Assembly: GCA_026705345.1 (NCBI GenBank) | Contig: JAPPAV010000144.1 | Span: 1-56,180, forward strand | Direction: 5' to 3' | Length of the DNA: 56,180 nt | DNA from: Gammaproteobacteria bacterium | Lineage (GTDB): Bacteria; Pseudomonadota; Gammaproteobacteria; Pseudomonadales; Azotimanducaceae | In this document: positions 10,401 to 18,955 of the stretch, piece by piece | Layout of the letters: every line of letters starts with the position of its first letter | Numbering within the stretch: the first letter of the stretch is position 1 | Notes under the pieces: model-generated | Seen by the model: only the letters and a program-made list of their open reading frames with translations | Told to the model about the DNA's origin: nothing | Database searches by the model: none | Position numbers and translations under genes: made by a program

Positions 10401-11037
10401 ATGGCGCCCCATCGAGACAGGAATAGTCGTCGACGACTTGGATTCAGGTTTCGCCATACGCCAGCTTGGAACTGTCCTGCGCGGACTGGAGGGATTGCGC
10501 AGCTTCCTCAACCCGACCGGCGTTGGAGATCACCAAGATCTGCAGATTCCTGTCTATCGCCAGATATCGGCCCATCCAACCGCCAGTCCACCAAGCGCGT
10601 TTCTCGGAGCAAACTGGTCTCGTCAAGAGGTCGGCGGCGCTTGGGGCAAGTACAGACGAACCGTCGCGCGGTGTGTTGCCGGCGACGGCACCAAAGAGGT
10701 TACGTTCAGCGCCGACCTGCCCGCCGCCGGCCGGTGGCGGCTGGAGTATCACCTGCCGGACCTCACCCAGAGACCTCGATTCAAAACCTTCGCCGACACG
10801 CGGGAGGCATTCGGCACTTGGCACGGCGGGCGGCTCGGCATCCAACACTTGTCTTTGGTTGCGGGCGGCAAAGCTACCCCGCTAGAGCTCGATGCCGGCC
10901 GAGCCGGGGCCGGCTGGCACATCATTGGCACGTTCGCGCTGGAGCCGGGCGAAGTCGAGCTTGTGGTCTCCAACCGCACATCGGGGCAAACCGTGATCGC
11001 GGACGCCGTCCGATGGAGCCTAGTCGATGATCGATGA
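7474..11037 (+). CDS. Giant ABC-2 permease fused to M1-like and golvesin-like domains
   Basis: 1187 residues. Residues about 30-330 hold several membrane segments typical of ABC-2 permeases. From about 350 to 880 is an extracytoplasmic region resembling the non-catalytic parts of M1 aminopeptidases, as in known ABC permease/M1 fusions, but no HExxH zinc motif is visible, so it is probably not a peptidase. The last 140 residues (YRRTV, WHIIGTFALEPGEVELVVSN, VIADAVRWSL) match the golvesin C-terminal-like fold used for surface or polysaccharide binding. No ATPase gene is adjacent. It starts with GTG at 7474 with a weak ribosome site. It ends 28 bp before the DsbC gene, consistent with one operon. 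It may export the upstream peptide or protect against it. Confidence 0.7.
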   Translation: MKTATSHAGDHDARHRKDRAKVALDQLFAVALAEWRQLWRSRGTWLVAVLTVAAGLGAYLYLAYLHATFSFFSSTSGFISPRFLIHHFGAVPLCILMLGVALLGFDSRRRDVRDQFAEVLDCRPLSNLAIIVGRFFGTFIAAWLIVAVTLGLLQVTGIAAPALGLPFGEAIEPASLATFLLVDSSVALVVWCTVVQLATFALRSPTAVLLATFALVAGLYWLLHHTPVHLIPAISPLPSFGVFASDILPTFASGLVLLQRGLFLLIAVACIVAASALFPRFDDTRGVAAALIGTTAILAATAGLSAFAYRSFDPMALREQWRLAHSTHVDAPRADVEWITGRVHVAPDVSLTLDLEIGLTAPTNRPVDTLVFTLNPAMAVHELRVAGAAARFRQQSGLLFVQLRQPIPTAGRFTLAIVAKGVPNPGFAYLDAHSEPRKDSWADGQLSFLGTEASLFDKAYVALMPGTGWLPLPGPHLTAGAKQQPRDFFVVDLTVEVPTGWEVAGPGRTHRVPGEGRRFRFQPGAPLHEVAILAAPFERYEVEQGGVTFALLMHRDHVANASLFSGASGRISEHLQRLLDQARALGIPYPYNGLTVAEVPAKLRVFRGGWSMGTAQSFPGLLLMREHGFPTARFDRHFASFEAADASDADLSLWKVSAAEGYFRRDQTGGNILASAADQLIGFTTAPHGEHALSTQFLIERLAAGLLKSDQTLFSAHAYRQSPLAAAGPNIAAMGLPEIASPLAALALPNVHRILGAARSDLDSAAVWTLAADATWAELQQSGSPHLALATMSAKSRVTALALIDSLGIDAVGQILAELRRRYADRTYSYADLVALAEELGMALGPVAERLHGRSLPGFHASSASVTRLDQREQRTPAYQIRLDVRNGEAAPGIIRVDVGTDAGRGAFLDWESTAPIAVPGRSSVEVGILSSKPPLDLWLVSYLSLNGMDLRIPLSSMQYPDAGDAAPFAGGRPSAWRPIETGIVVDDLDSGFAIRQLGTVLRGLEGLRSFLNPTGVGDHQDLQIPVYRQISAHPTASPPSAFLGANWSRQEVGGAWGKYRRTVARCVAGDGTKEVTFSADLPAAGRWRLEYHLPDLTQRPRFKTFADTREAFGTWHGGRLGIQHLSLVAGGKATPLELDAGRAGAGWHIIGTFALEPGEVELVVSNRTSGQTVIADAVRWSLVDDR

Positions 11038-11065
11038 TTGTCCGGCAAAGGAAAGGAGGACGCGC

Positions 11066-11803
11066 ATGCGCACAATGAAGATCCCAACCGTGACTATCGC
11101 CACTCCCCTTGTCTGTGTTGGGCTGACGATGAGTGCAAGGAGCGATGAGGCAATCATCCGAGAGAGCTTGGAGCGGGCGGCACCAGAGATTCAGGTGACC
11201 GGAATCTCGCCCTCACCGGTAGAGGGAGTCTTCGAGGTACGGATCCAAGACAACCAAACACGCCTCTATGTGACCGGTGACGGTCGCCATTTCGTTGCGG
11301 GCGACCTCTATGCCGTGCTCGGCACCGGGGTGAACAACCTCAGCGAGGAAGGACGCAAGGCGCAGCGGCGGGCTGCCTTGGGCGGAATCCCCGCGGAGGA
11401 TTTGATTGCATTCGCCCCAAATCAAAAGTTGGAGGTCGTGCTGTACGTCTTCACCGATGTCGATTGCCCATATTGTCGGATTCTCCACCAAGATGTAGCA
11501 AGACTTGGCGACTATGGGGTCGAAGTACGGTACTTGGCCTATCCCCGCTCAGGACCCGGCACGAGTACATACGACAAGATGGTGTCCGCGTGGTGTTCCC
11601 GCAGTCCCAGCATAGCGATTGCCGCCCTATTCGAGGATAAGAAGATCGATAGCGTCAGCTGCCTGAGTCCCGTTGCCGCGCATTTCGAACTCGCCAAGTC
11701 TCTCGGCATCGGCGGAACTCCGACCCTCTTCACCGAGGACGGCACTGAGATTTCGGGTTATTATCCGGTGGAGGAACTCATCGCAATGCTAGGGTTGGAG
11801 TAG
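11066..11803 (+). CDS. dsbC: Thiol:disulfide interchange protein DsbC-like
   Basis: Periplasmic disulfide isomerase of 245 residues. The start at 11066 has a strong GGAGGA site. Residues 1 to about 25 are a signal peptide. An N-terminal DsbC dimerisation region (EVRIQDNQTRLYVTGDGRHFVAG) precedes a thioredoxin domain with the active site Cys134-Pro-Tyr-Cys137 and the cis-Pro loop GIGGTPTLF. An additional Cys pair (AWCSR, SVSCLS) matches the structural disulfide of DsbC. Being downstream of a six-cysteine exported peptide and of a membrane transport-like protein, it is likely dedicated to folding that peptide, although housekeeping-type activity cannot be excluded. Confidence 0.9.
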   Translation: MRTMKIPTVTIATPLVCVGLTMSARSDEAIIRESLERAAPEIQVTGISPSPVEGVFEVRIQDNQTRLYVTGDGRHFVAGDLYAVLGTGVNNLSEEGRKAQRRAALGGIPAEDLIAFAPNQKLEVVLYVFTDVDCPYCRILHQDVARLGDYGVEVRYLAYPRSGPGTSTYDKMVSAWCSRSPSIAIAALFEDKKIDSVSCLSPVAAHFELAKSLGIGGTPTLFTEDGTEISGYYPVEELIAMLGLE

Positions 11804-11827
11804 CTGAGCAGGCCCTGGCGACGTCAC

Positions 11828-11849
11828 AGCCGAGCGACGCGGCTCGGTT
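11828..11849 (+). terminator. Weak hairpin after the DsbC gene
   Basis: CCGAGC and GCTCGG pair across a six-base loop about 25 bp after the stop codon. Only a short U-run follows, so termination is possible but weakly supported. Confidence 0.3.
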
Positions 11850-11857
11850 ACGGTAAC

Positions 11858-12350
11858 CTACTCTAGGCTCTGCGTCAGGCCGAGCGCTTTTAAGCGGCGC
11901 ACGTCGGCCTTGATTTCGCTGTTTCCATGCCGACAGCGGCGCCAAGTCGATCGCTCGCGTCGCCGGACAAGCTGAACGCAGGTCGCGGAACCGTTGGAAC
12001 GACTGCGGTTGTTGGCGTCAAGAATCGCGGGGTCCGTGGCGTAGCGGGCGGCCTCCAGATCGCGCGCCAGAGTCTCCCTAGCCTCGTCGCGGCGGGGGGT
12101 CGCCTCCGCCTCCGCCCGCACGGCGGCTTCCACGGCACCGGGCCCAACGACCTCTAGGACGGCGGCTTCGATGGGGTCGTCGACGCGAAGACCACCGAAG
12201 GCGATGCTGCGGGGCTCGCCGTTGTCCATCGAGCCCCGCTGACAGGCGTAGCGGGGGATGTTGTACTTGGCGCCCGCGTAGCGAAGCGTCAACTTGCGCC
12301 CGCAACGCCGGCACCGCACCAGGCCGGCAAGCAGCGCATGCCCGTGCCTA
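11858..12350 (-). pseudogene. Large serine recombinase, C-terminal remnant
   Basis: The minus strand encodes the recombinase zinc ribbon (GLVRCRRCGRKLTLRY, then YACQRG) followed by the coiled segment typical of large serine recombinases (AAVRAEAEATPRRDEARETLARDLEAARYA). The N-terminal resolvase domain with the catalytic Ser is absent, and the frame continues upstream into unrelated IS1380 sequence. It is a non-functional relic of another integrated element. Confidence 0.75.
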
Positions 12351-12479
12351 CAAAGGTGAGGCAGGCCAAGGGAGCATTTCCGGTGAGGCAATGCGAACAC
12401 GCGTACCCGCCGCAGGGCGGCGTGGGACTCGTGGGGATCGTCGAGGCCGCCGTCCTGGGCAGCGGGGCGCGGGGCTCGA

Positions 12480-13505
12480 GGCGCATCATCGCCTCGTACA
12501 GCCAGTCGAGGTGGAAGTTGGTCTTGGCGAACCGCACGCACAGCCGGCGCGCCGTGCGCACCATGTACGCCGCCGTTCGCATCACGTGCCGGATAACCGG
12601 CCGCAGACCGTGCTTGCGCGTCAGCTTCGGCAGCGCCGTGAACTGCACCGCCCGCAGCAGCACCTGGGCGATCCAGCCGAGGGCGTAGAACGCCTGGTTC
12701 GCCCGGTAGCCGCGGCACGGCGGGTGGTGCAGGTCCAGATCCCTGAGCGGCCCCTTGGAGGCGTTCTCCTGGCCCTGCTTGCCCCGGTGCCGGTGCACCA
12801 GCTCGTCGCGAGCTGGCAGGTGCCGCGCGAGACCAGGATCACCGTGTGGTGCGGAACCAGAAGGCCCTGGCCGTTTTCCGCGCGCCGCCGCACCACCACG
12901 TTGTTCCGCGACAATCAAGGTGAGAACGACTTCTCATCCTGATTGACGCGCTACAACCACGTAGCGCTGCTCCGCCTCCCAGCCGCCCGGGCGGTGCGTG
13001 GCGAAGATCGCCTCCTCCTCCCCGCCGATGTCCGTCCAAGGCCGTGTCGGGGAGCCCTGCGAGCTGTTGCAGAACCGGCCGCCGCCACGTGTCGTTGGTC
13101 AGGCTGACCGGTAGTCCCAGCCGCGCGCGGCGCACAGCCGGACCAGGTCCCCCTTGTAGTAGGCGTTGTCCGCCCGCCGCCACGCCGGCGTCCCGGCCGG
13201 CACCATCCCGGCGGTCCAGTCCAGCAGCGTCCGCCAGTTCAGCGTCACCCGCCCGCCGTCGGGACACAGCTGGCCCGCCGGCAAAGCCGGCCCAGGAACA
13301 CCGCGTGCAGCCAATAGCCGCGCCGGCCGTCGTAGTTGCGCTGCGCCCGCTGGAACAGCTCGCCGTCCACCTCGATCCCCGTGGCGTCGATGAACAGCGG
13401 CACGTAGCCCCTCGTCTCCACCTCGTGCGCCGCGATCAGCGGCAGCGACCCGCTCGGCGAACCGCCGCGCCACCTCGCAGAGCCCCTTTGACGTCGCGCG
13501 TGTGT
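12480..13505 (-). pseudogene. IS1380-family transposase, broken
   Basis: The middle region on the minus strand (about 13390-13100) reads WRTLLDWTAGMVPAGTPAWR and ADNAYYKGDLVRLCAARGWDY, the catalytic-core signature of IS1380 transposases. The C-terminal region (about 12690-12480) reads QAFYALGWIAQVLLRAVQF and KTNFHLDWLYEAMMRLE. The two parts lie in different frames, and a 55-bp palindromic insertion at 12901-12955 separates them. Several other shifts occur, so the copy is inactive. Confidence 0.75.
12901..12955. mobile_element. Palindromic miniature element, copy 1
   Basis: About 55 bp forming an imperfect palindrome: the arm TGTTCCGCGACAATCA pairs with an arm whose complement is TGTAGCGCGTCAATCA. 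It interrupts the IS1380 transposase frame. ACCACG flanks it on both sides (12895-12900 and 12956-12961), consistent with a 6-bp target duplication. Related copies are at 33050-33100 and 35176-35229. Confidence 0.65.
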
Positions 13506-13554
13506 AGCGCGTCAATTAGGCTGAGCACGCTCTCGGGAATTGTCAAGGGCATCA

Positions 13555-13790
13555 TGTCGGACAATGTAGGATTCGGGCGTCGGCGTTCGCCCCCCGCGCG
13601 TGTAGAGGCCGATGGATCGCGTTCAAGGAGTCGTAAGAGCCTTATGAGGCCAGCGGACGGTTTGACATGGCCGGCTTCGTTTTGGCGAACACACGCGGAC
13701 CACCACCAAGAACACTGCCAGCTTCGGCCTGGGTGAGGCCAAGTGTCCTCCGGATTTGGCGGATCCCCCGCCACGAGGAGGCCATCACGC
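13555..13790 (-). pseudogene. XRE-family antitoxin (MqsA/HigA-like), broken
   Basis: The minus strand encodes IRQIRRTLGLTQAEAGSVLG with GGPRVFAKT, the helix-turn-helix block of MqsA/HigA-type antitoxins, then after a frame change AGHVKPSAGLIRLLRLLERD, the usual end of that domain. The two halves are out of frame, and no toxin gene is recognisable nearby. The 450 bp to the right (13800-14250) show no gene. Confidence 0.65.
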
Positions 13791-14251
13791 TACAGATCCG
13801 AACGACCGGGAGCCGTCCGCCTTCGACACGCGGGCATGAACGATCAGCATGGTTGTTCCTCAAACGCTCGTTTTCCGCGACGTCGCCATCCGACCCCGCC
13901 ACATAGCAATTCTACGTACCGCAACCCGTCCGAAGACAACGCTCCACAGACCGTGGACCGCATCCTCGAAACGCTTCAAGGCGTGTGCAGCCCGGAGCGG
14001 TCAATCACCGCAACGACTGTTCCCAACTAAGGAACAGGTGCGCAAGCTGGCTTTTACCGCTGGCCTGGGCGATGATGACGATGTCACGCCGTCGGCAATT
14101 GAGCGGAGTGACGAGGCGGATTCCCAGCAACAATTGACGAGCCATCCGACACGACTTCCGTTCGTACCACACTTCCGCACGGCGGTCGGATGAGCCCCAG
14201 GTAGTTCCTTGGAGCCGATGACAGCATCTCATCCAGCACGCGGGGTTAAGT

Positions 14252-16006
14252 ATGGCTGAGAAAGAAACCAGCAAGCTCAACGCGCTTGCCGACCATACCT
14301 GGCGCGCGATTCGACGCGCCCTGCTGCAAACGCTCCACGTTGTCGTCTATCCGTTCCACGCGGTCGCGCATCTCGTGCTCGTCCACTTGGTTCCCCTCTT
14401 TGCCATTGTCGTCGTGCTCGTCGCAGCCCCCGCTCTCGTGTTTCTCGCTTGGTTGGGTGCGCATCAAAACCTCCCACAACAGGCCGAGTCGGTTGCAGTG
14501 ATCGTCGAGTTCACTACGCTGATCGGCATTCTTGGGATCATCCCGATGCTGGTGGGAAAATTGTGGGGGCGCCTAGCCGAAACGGGCAAGCAGACACTCG
14601 CCGAACTACGTGCGCTCATCGCCGGCCCATGGGTACCGAACTTCCCGCTGCCTGAGAGCTTCGCCGACACTGCCGAACTGCGCCGGGAACGGGCACGCGC
14701 AGCCGGTGTTGGGCTACGTGGGGCAGCCCGACTGTTCCTGGCTCTCGCCCTCGTGGCCTTAGTAGCCATCTTGGTCCGGGCGACCGTGCTCCCGCGCGAT
14801 GGTGTCGATCAGCAACTGGAGGAACTTGCGGCACGGCTTGATGCCTTCGGCGATCCCCGCGCGCCGCTCTTCATAGCAGTTTCGGATCTGCGCCTAGCGT
14901 TACAGGGCACGCCGCCCGTATCGGCAGAGGTGACCGCGAGGCTTGACTCCCTCCGGGGCCGCGTCTCCACGCTGATCGCCAACGCCGGTGGGGACGCGGA
15001 GGGTGATGCCGAGCATCCGCTGATAGCCCCCATCAAAGTGCATCTAGCTAACCTTGAGAACGCTTTGCGAAGAGACACGCCCCAGGCCGACCACCTAGAC
15101 GCCGCCCTGACGGCCATGCTCATCGAAGTATCGAAGGCGTCCATTGTCACGTCAAGGGTGCAAGCCGACGGGTCGATCAACACGATCTTGATGCACATCC
15201 TCGTGGAACTGCAGAACCTCCGTAGTGCAATCCAGGCACGGCAACAGGGTGAGCCCCCGACTCTGCGAACCCCTGAGCAACCACCGGCCTCGCAGGCCAA
15301 CGGCGCTCCCGATCACGACCTCCCGCCGGAACCCGACGAGCCCGCGACACAAAGCGCGACGGGTCCGGGAGAGACCGACAGTCCAGGAGTTGATCGCGGC
15401 GATCGTGTCATGCCCGAGATCATCGCTTTCCCAGACGGTGTGGTGTTCTCTGTCACTCATCTTGTCGACGCGAAGCTCGACGCGCAAAGAACTGGCATCT
15501 GCCTGAACAAAACACAGGTGGATTGGCTGTCCGCGTTCAAACAAGCGATCGCCGAATGCTCGGCGGACAAGCACGAGCCGCTTGAACTCGAAGTGCTCGG
15601 GTACTCGAGTATCGCGCCCGCCTTGGGACCCGATGGGACCGATGCGGAAACCGTGCGATGGAACCGCAGGATTGCCGATGAACGAGGCGCAGTAGTCGCG
15701 AAGTTCCTGCTCCTAGAGGAGGGTCAGGATTTCTCCCCGGAAGCGTGCGCGAAGGGGATGAACAAGGACATGACCCCCTACGTCGACGCACGTGTCAAGG
15801 CAACCACCAACTACAGGGTCTCATACACCCCGTGGTCCCGGCGCGACAATGGCGCTTCGTATCCCGTCCCCGTCGACGACGGTGACTACCCCGGAGTGCG
15901 AAGGTTCGCGAGCGAGTTGCTGAACCGAAGCGCCCACATCGTGATCAAGAACGACGTGTGCTCCATCGGTAGTACGCGTACGCTGGCAACCAACGGCAGC
16001 GCGTAG
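14252..16006 (+). CDS. Membrane protein with OmpA-like C-terminal domain
   Basis: 584 residues. Hydrophobic segments lie at about 25-70 and 85-105, with another at about 155-180 (LFLALALVALVAILVRATVL). A helical region (about 185-320) and a Pro/Glu-rich linker follow. The C-terminal region (about 400-500) reads LELEVLGYSSIAP and NRRIADERGAVVAKFLL, resembling the OmpA/MotB peptidoglycan-binding fold, where a conserved Asn and an RA..V..FL helix occur. The match is partial, so the peptidoglycan role is inferred. It is followed at 207 bp and 57 bp by the DUF3892-like and lipase genes on the same strand, suggesting an envelope-associated three-gene module. The specific function is unknown. Confidence 0.6.
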   Translation: MAEKETSKLNALADHTWRAIRRALLQTLHVVVYPFHAVAHLVLVHLVPLFAIVVVLVAAPALVFLAWLGAHQNLPQQAESVAVIVEFTTLIGILGIIPMLVGKLWGRLAETGKQTLAELRALIAGPWVPNFPLPESFADTAELRRERARAAGVGLRGAARLFLALALVALVAILVRATVLPRDGVDQQLEELAARLDAFGDPRAPLFIAVSDLRLALQGTPPVSAEVTARLDSLRGRVSTLIANAGGDAEGDAEHPLIAPIKVHLANLENALRRDTPQADHLDAALTAMLIEVSKASIVTSRVQADGSINTILMHILVELQNLRSAIQARQQGEPPTLRTPEQPPASQANGAPDHDLPPEPDEPATQSATGPGETDSPGVDRGDRVMPEIIAFPDGVVFSVTHLVDAKLDAQRTGICLNKTQVDWLSAFKQAIAECSADKHEPLELEVLGYSSIAPALGPDGTDAETVRWNRRIADERGAVVAKFLLLEEGQDFSPEACAKGMNKDMTPYVDARVKATTNYRVSYTPWSRRDNGASYPVPVDDGDYPGVRRFASELLNRSAHIVIKNDVCSIGSTRTLATNGSA

Positions 16007-16213
16007 CCACGCCTCCAACAACCGCGCCCCACTCCTCGGCGTGCCGAAGGCCGCGCTGGCATGGTGCCCACGTCGTCACTCACGATCGGCTAAACTAAGC
16101 CCGTACGCAACCGGCCCGCCGCAGAACGAGAACAGCAACAACCGGACACCGGGATCTTCCACGCAAAATACCGATTCGCGTAACATAAGGCGCTCACAAA
16201 AGGCGACGGAACG

Positions 16214-16987
16214 ATGCAAGAACTCACAAGGCTACTGGTGCCGATGTGCATCCTGGCGGCCGCCCCCGTTTTCGCCCACTTCGACCACGAAGACCCCCAG
16301 CCGCACGCTCTCCAATCAGAGTTCGTTGAGCTTCGCACCGAGATCCGAGACGCCCGCGTCCGGGTCAACGATTCCATCCGCCGCGTCGAAGAGCAGGTCG
16401 GGGAGAACGCCGTTGCCGTTGCCGCCATCGCTTCCCTTTCAGACGCCGTCGCCGCCCTCGACGACGCCGTCACGGAACTCGATGCCAAGTGCTGCCCCGA
16501 CCCGGACGACGATGCGTGGCTTGAACTGCTCGTGGGTGGCGGGGCCGGTGCACTCTTCGGCATCGGAGGCGTCGCCCTGTTCGGGCGCAGACTGTTGCGA
16601 CTTCCCAAGACGCCACCCGCGCCCGCACCCGTCCCCGCGACATCGCCGCGACCGACAAGCGCCCCCAAGGCCCCAACCGAGTCCGAGAAGTCGGAGGAAG
16701 AAGGCGATGCCGACAGCGAGCCCGCGCTGCGCACCGTCACCGCCTCCAGGCGCGACGACGACGGCATCATCCTGGCGATCTGCAATCATGACGAGCCGTG
16801 GCGCGAACGGACCGTCGTAGAGGCCATCGCCGACATGAAGAGCGGCATCGTCTACGAGTCGCTGGGTCCGCAATCCGGGCGCAGGGCCAGAGTGCGTTAC
16901 GTGGAGAGACGGGGCGCCAGACCCTATCTCACGACCGAAGGAGACGACGCGGAAGACAACAACCTGGACAACCTGCCGCCTTGCTAG
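16214..16987 (+). CDS. Coiled-coil membrane protein with DUF3892-like tail
   Basis: 257 residues: signal peptide to about residue 21 (AAAPVFAHFD), a helical heptad-rich region at about 33-92 (VELRTEIRDARVRVNDSIRR), a CC pair, a transmembrane segment at about 102-127 and a Pro-rich linker. The tail at about 180-257 (ICNHDEPW, VVEAIADMKSGIVY, PYLTTEGDDAEDNNLDNLPP) has the layout of DUF3892, a small domain of unknown function. The coiled coil would be periplasmic and the DUF3892-like tail cytoplasmic, suggesting signalling across the membrane. The protein encoded at 22666-23385 has the same overall plan. Confidence 0.65.
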   Translation: MQELTRLLVPMCILAAAPVFAHFDHEDPQPHALQSEFVELRTEIRDARVRVNDSIRRVEEQVGENAVAVAAIASLSDAVAALDDAVTELDAKCCPDPDDDAWLELLVGGGAGALFGIGGVALFGRRLLRLPKTPPAPAPVPATSPRPTSAPKAPTESEKSEEEGDADSEPALRTVTASRRDDDGIILAICNHDEPWRERTVVEAIADMKSGIVYESLGPQSGRRARVRYVERRGARPYLTTEGDDAEDNNLDNLPPC

Positions 16988-17044
16988 GCGCGCTCCACCC
17001 CCACCGCTGAAGATCCCACACTTGACTATCGGCCGGAGACATCC

Positions 17045-18112
17045 TTGCTAGAGAAACTCGAAAACGAACAGGCCCAGCGCATCGTCGGGCTCGACGTCCC
17101 GAGCTACCGCCAGGCGTATAGCGACCGCATGGCCTGGCTCATGGCCTACATGGCCGAGCTCGCCTACCTGAAGTACGACGCGCCGAGCGCCGACGGCGAA
17201 CTTGCCGTCGAGCTACTCACCCGAGCCCTAAAACGCACGAAACACGGCAGCGTCGACAAGGTCATCGCTGCGGTGCGTCGGCGCTACGACTACGATCACG
17301 ACGAAGCACGGCGCGAGCTCAGCGAATCCCTGGACCAGATCGGCTGGGCGCTTCTTGACACCTTCAGCACCAACGCCACGCAGGGATTCGTCGCCTACGG
17401 CGACCTGTTCGCCGCGCTCGCGTTCCGAGGGACCGAGGCCGACCGCATCGGCGACATCAAGGCCGACGCGAAGGCGGTCCAGACCACCTGTCCCACCGGA
17501 GGCAGGGTGCACTCCGGATTCAAGGACCAGTACGACGACGTCGCGTCGCGGGTCGAGCAACTGCTGGACCGAGACGAAGTCAAGGGCAAGCCGTTGTTCA
17601 TCGCCGGCCATAGCCTCGGCGGCGCCGTCGCCACCATCGCGGCCCGGCGCCTGACCGCCGACCACCGTGTCGCGGCCTGCTACACCTACGGCTCGCCTCG
17701 TGTGGGCACGGAGCATTGGGTTGGGCAGATCAAGACCCCGATCTACCGCGTCGTAAACTCCGCGGACCCCGTCCCCATGGTGCCCTTGAGCGGCACGGCG
17801 ACGTTCTGGCTGGCGAAGGCTCTCCGAGCTGTCGGTCGACTGGTCCCTTGGGTAGGCGCCGCGCTCGTCTGGTTCGGCGACTGGATCGAGCGGACCATGT
17901 CCTGCTACGCCCACGCCGGGAACATGCGCTTTCTCACCAACTCGAAGGACGGCGATCTTTCGCAGGTCGAACTTCTCTACACCGTCGGTTGGGGACGACG
18001 ATTCCGCGGTGCACTGACAGGCATCCGCCCCGCCGCGAAGGTCCTCGGCGACCACGGCATCGCGCTTTACCGAAGGAAGATGATGAGCGTGGCCCAGCGG
18101 CGGAACCCGTAA
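17045..18112 (+). CDS. Class 3 lipase family protein
   Basis: 355-residue alpha/beta hydrolase of the lipase_3 family. The nucleophile elbow is GHSLGG with Ser190, the acid is Asp241 in NSADPVPMV, and the base is His337 in GDHGIALY. Oxyanion-side sequence AFRGTEADRIGDIKAD and the YGSPRVG block are typical. There is no signal peptide. A hydrophobic stretch around 258-280 (FWLAKALRAVGRLVPW) is an insertion that may contact membrane. It starts with TTG at 17045 behind a GGAG site. It follows the two membrane-protein genes closely, so it may act on phospholipids as the effector of that module. The catalytic triad is visible; the role is inference. Confidence 0.8.
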   Translation: MLEKLENEQAQRIVGLDVPSYRQAYSDRMAWLMAYMAELAYLKYDAPSADGELAVELLTRALKRTKHGSVDKVIAAVRRRYDYDHDEARRELSESLDQIGWALLDTFSTNATQGFVAYGDLFAALAFRGTEADRIGDIKADAKAVQTTCPTGGRVHSGFKDQYDDVASRVEQLLDRDEVKGKPLFIAGHSLGGAVATIAARRLTADHRVAACYTYGSPRVGTEHWVGQIKTPIYRVVNSADPVPMVPLSGTATFWLAKALRAVGRLVPWVGAALVWFGDWIERTMSCYAHAGNMRFLTNSKDGDLSQVELLYTVGWGRRFRGALTGIRPAAKVLGDHGIALYRRKMMSVAQRRNP

Positions 18113-18165
18113 CGCTCTGCGTTCCTCCGACCCCGCCGCCAACGCCGCCAGGCTCGCGAGTTCGC

Positions 18166-18504
18166 CTAGGTTTCGTCCTTAACGGTTGCCGTCGGCGCGT
18201 TGCGTTTGACGGCCTCGATGCCCCCGTCCCGCGCGCGCTCCGTCGTGTAACGCTCGGACGTGCCGATCACCTGCTTGTTTCCTGCGAGCAGATTGAACAT
18301 GTACTGCTTGTCCGACGACTGCTTGTGCTCGTAGCGCTCGTCCAGCGGGGCGTTCGTCCGGACCGACTCGATCCCGTTCTCCGCCCCGGCCTTGGCCGCG
18401 TAATTCTCCGAACGCAGGATCACCTCGTGGTTGGCCGCATGCAGGTTGAACCGGTACGGCTGCTTCGCGTCGGACTTGGTCAGCTTGAAATACCCTTCCG
18501 CCAC
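18166..18504 (-). CDS. yegP: YegP/DUF1508 tandem-repeat protein
   Basis: 112 residues with two copies of the DUF1508 (UPF0339) motif: YRFNLHAANHEVILRSENY with KAGAENGIESVRTNAP, then YMFNLLAGNKQVIGTSERY with RARDGGIEAVKRNAP. This is the compact YegP fold, widespread and of unknown function, often stress-associated. The GTG start at 18504 is chosen because AAGGAG lies 6 nt upstream and the family begins MAEGYF. The frame continues further upstream but without a matching site. Confidence 0.9.
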   Translation of the reverse strand: MAEGYFKLTKSDAKQPYRFNLHAANHEVILRSENYAAKAGAENGIESVRTNAPLDERYEHKQSSDKQYMFNLLAGNKQVIGTSERYTTERARDGGIEAVKRNAPTATVKDET

Positions 18505-18568
18505 AGATCGCTCCTTGTGGTTGGTGGTGAGTTCCAAGCCGTTGATCTATGGGCAGGCGAACTCGATT

Positions 18569-18679
18569 TCAACCCTCCCTCGCCAATTTCCTCGCCACCG
18601 CCGATCGGATCTCCTTCTTCGCCGCCGCCAATTCGCGCTTGCGTTCCTTGCGCGACTCGGCAACATTGGCTGTCGCCAT
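18569..18679 (-). CDS. Small highly charged basic protein, 36 aa
   Basis: Begins MATANVAESRKERKRELAAA and consists almost wholly of Lys, Arg, Glu and Ala, predicted as one helix. A strong AAGGAGCGGAGG site precedes the ATG. It lies upstream of the YegP gene on the same strand and could be co-transcribed. No family is recognised; it could be a nucleic-acid-binding peptide. Confidence 0.4.
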   Translation of the reverse strand: MATANVAESRKERKRELAAAKKEIRSAVARKLAREG

Positions 18680-18744
18680 CGCGGACCTCCGCTCCTTGTT
18701 GTTACTCCACCTCCGCGACTCGGAACATAAACGCGAGTTGGCAC

Positions 18745-18955
18745 GACCTCCTCGTTCGAAGATCCCCGCGAGCGGGTCCGGCCGCCGTCGGGCGCGCGGC
18801 TTCCTCCTGACGGACGGCGGCCGCGGATCCTGTTCGATCCGGTAGCCCGTGGCCGTGCCGAACCCGGCCTTCGCGGCCGACGCCGCCGCGCTGTTGTGTT
18901 GTCGAAGATGCATGTAGAGCCTCATCTGGTGATCGGTGACGTGTCGACCTAGCAT
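18745..18955 (-). pseudogene. IS transposase N-terminal remnant
   Basis: The minus strand from 18955 reads GRHVTDHQMRLYMHLRQHN, AAKAGFGTATGYRIEQDPR and RRRPDPLAGIF. This is the N-terminal DNA-binding region of an integrase-core transposase of IS21 type. Sequence then switches to unrelated DNA leading into the small basic gene. Confidence 0.65.
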
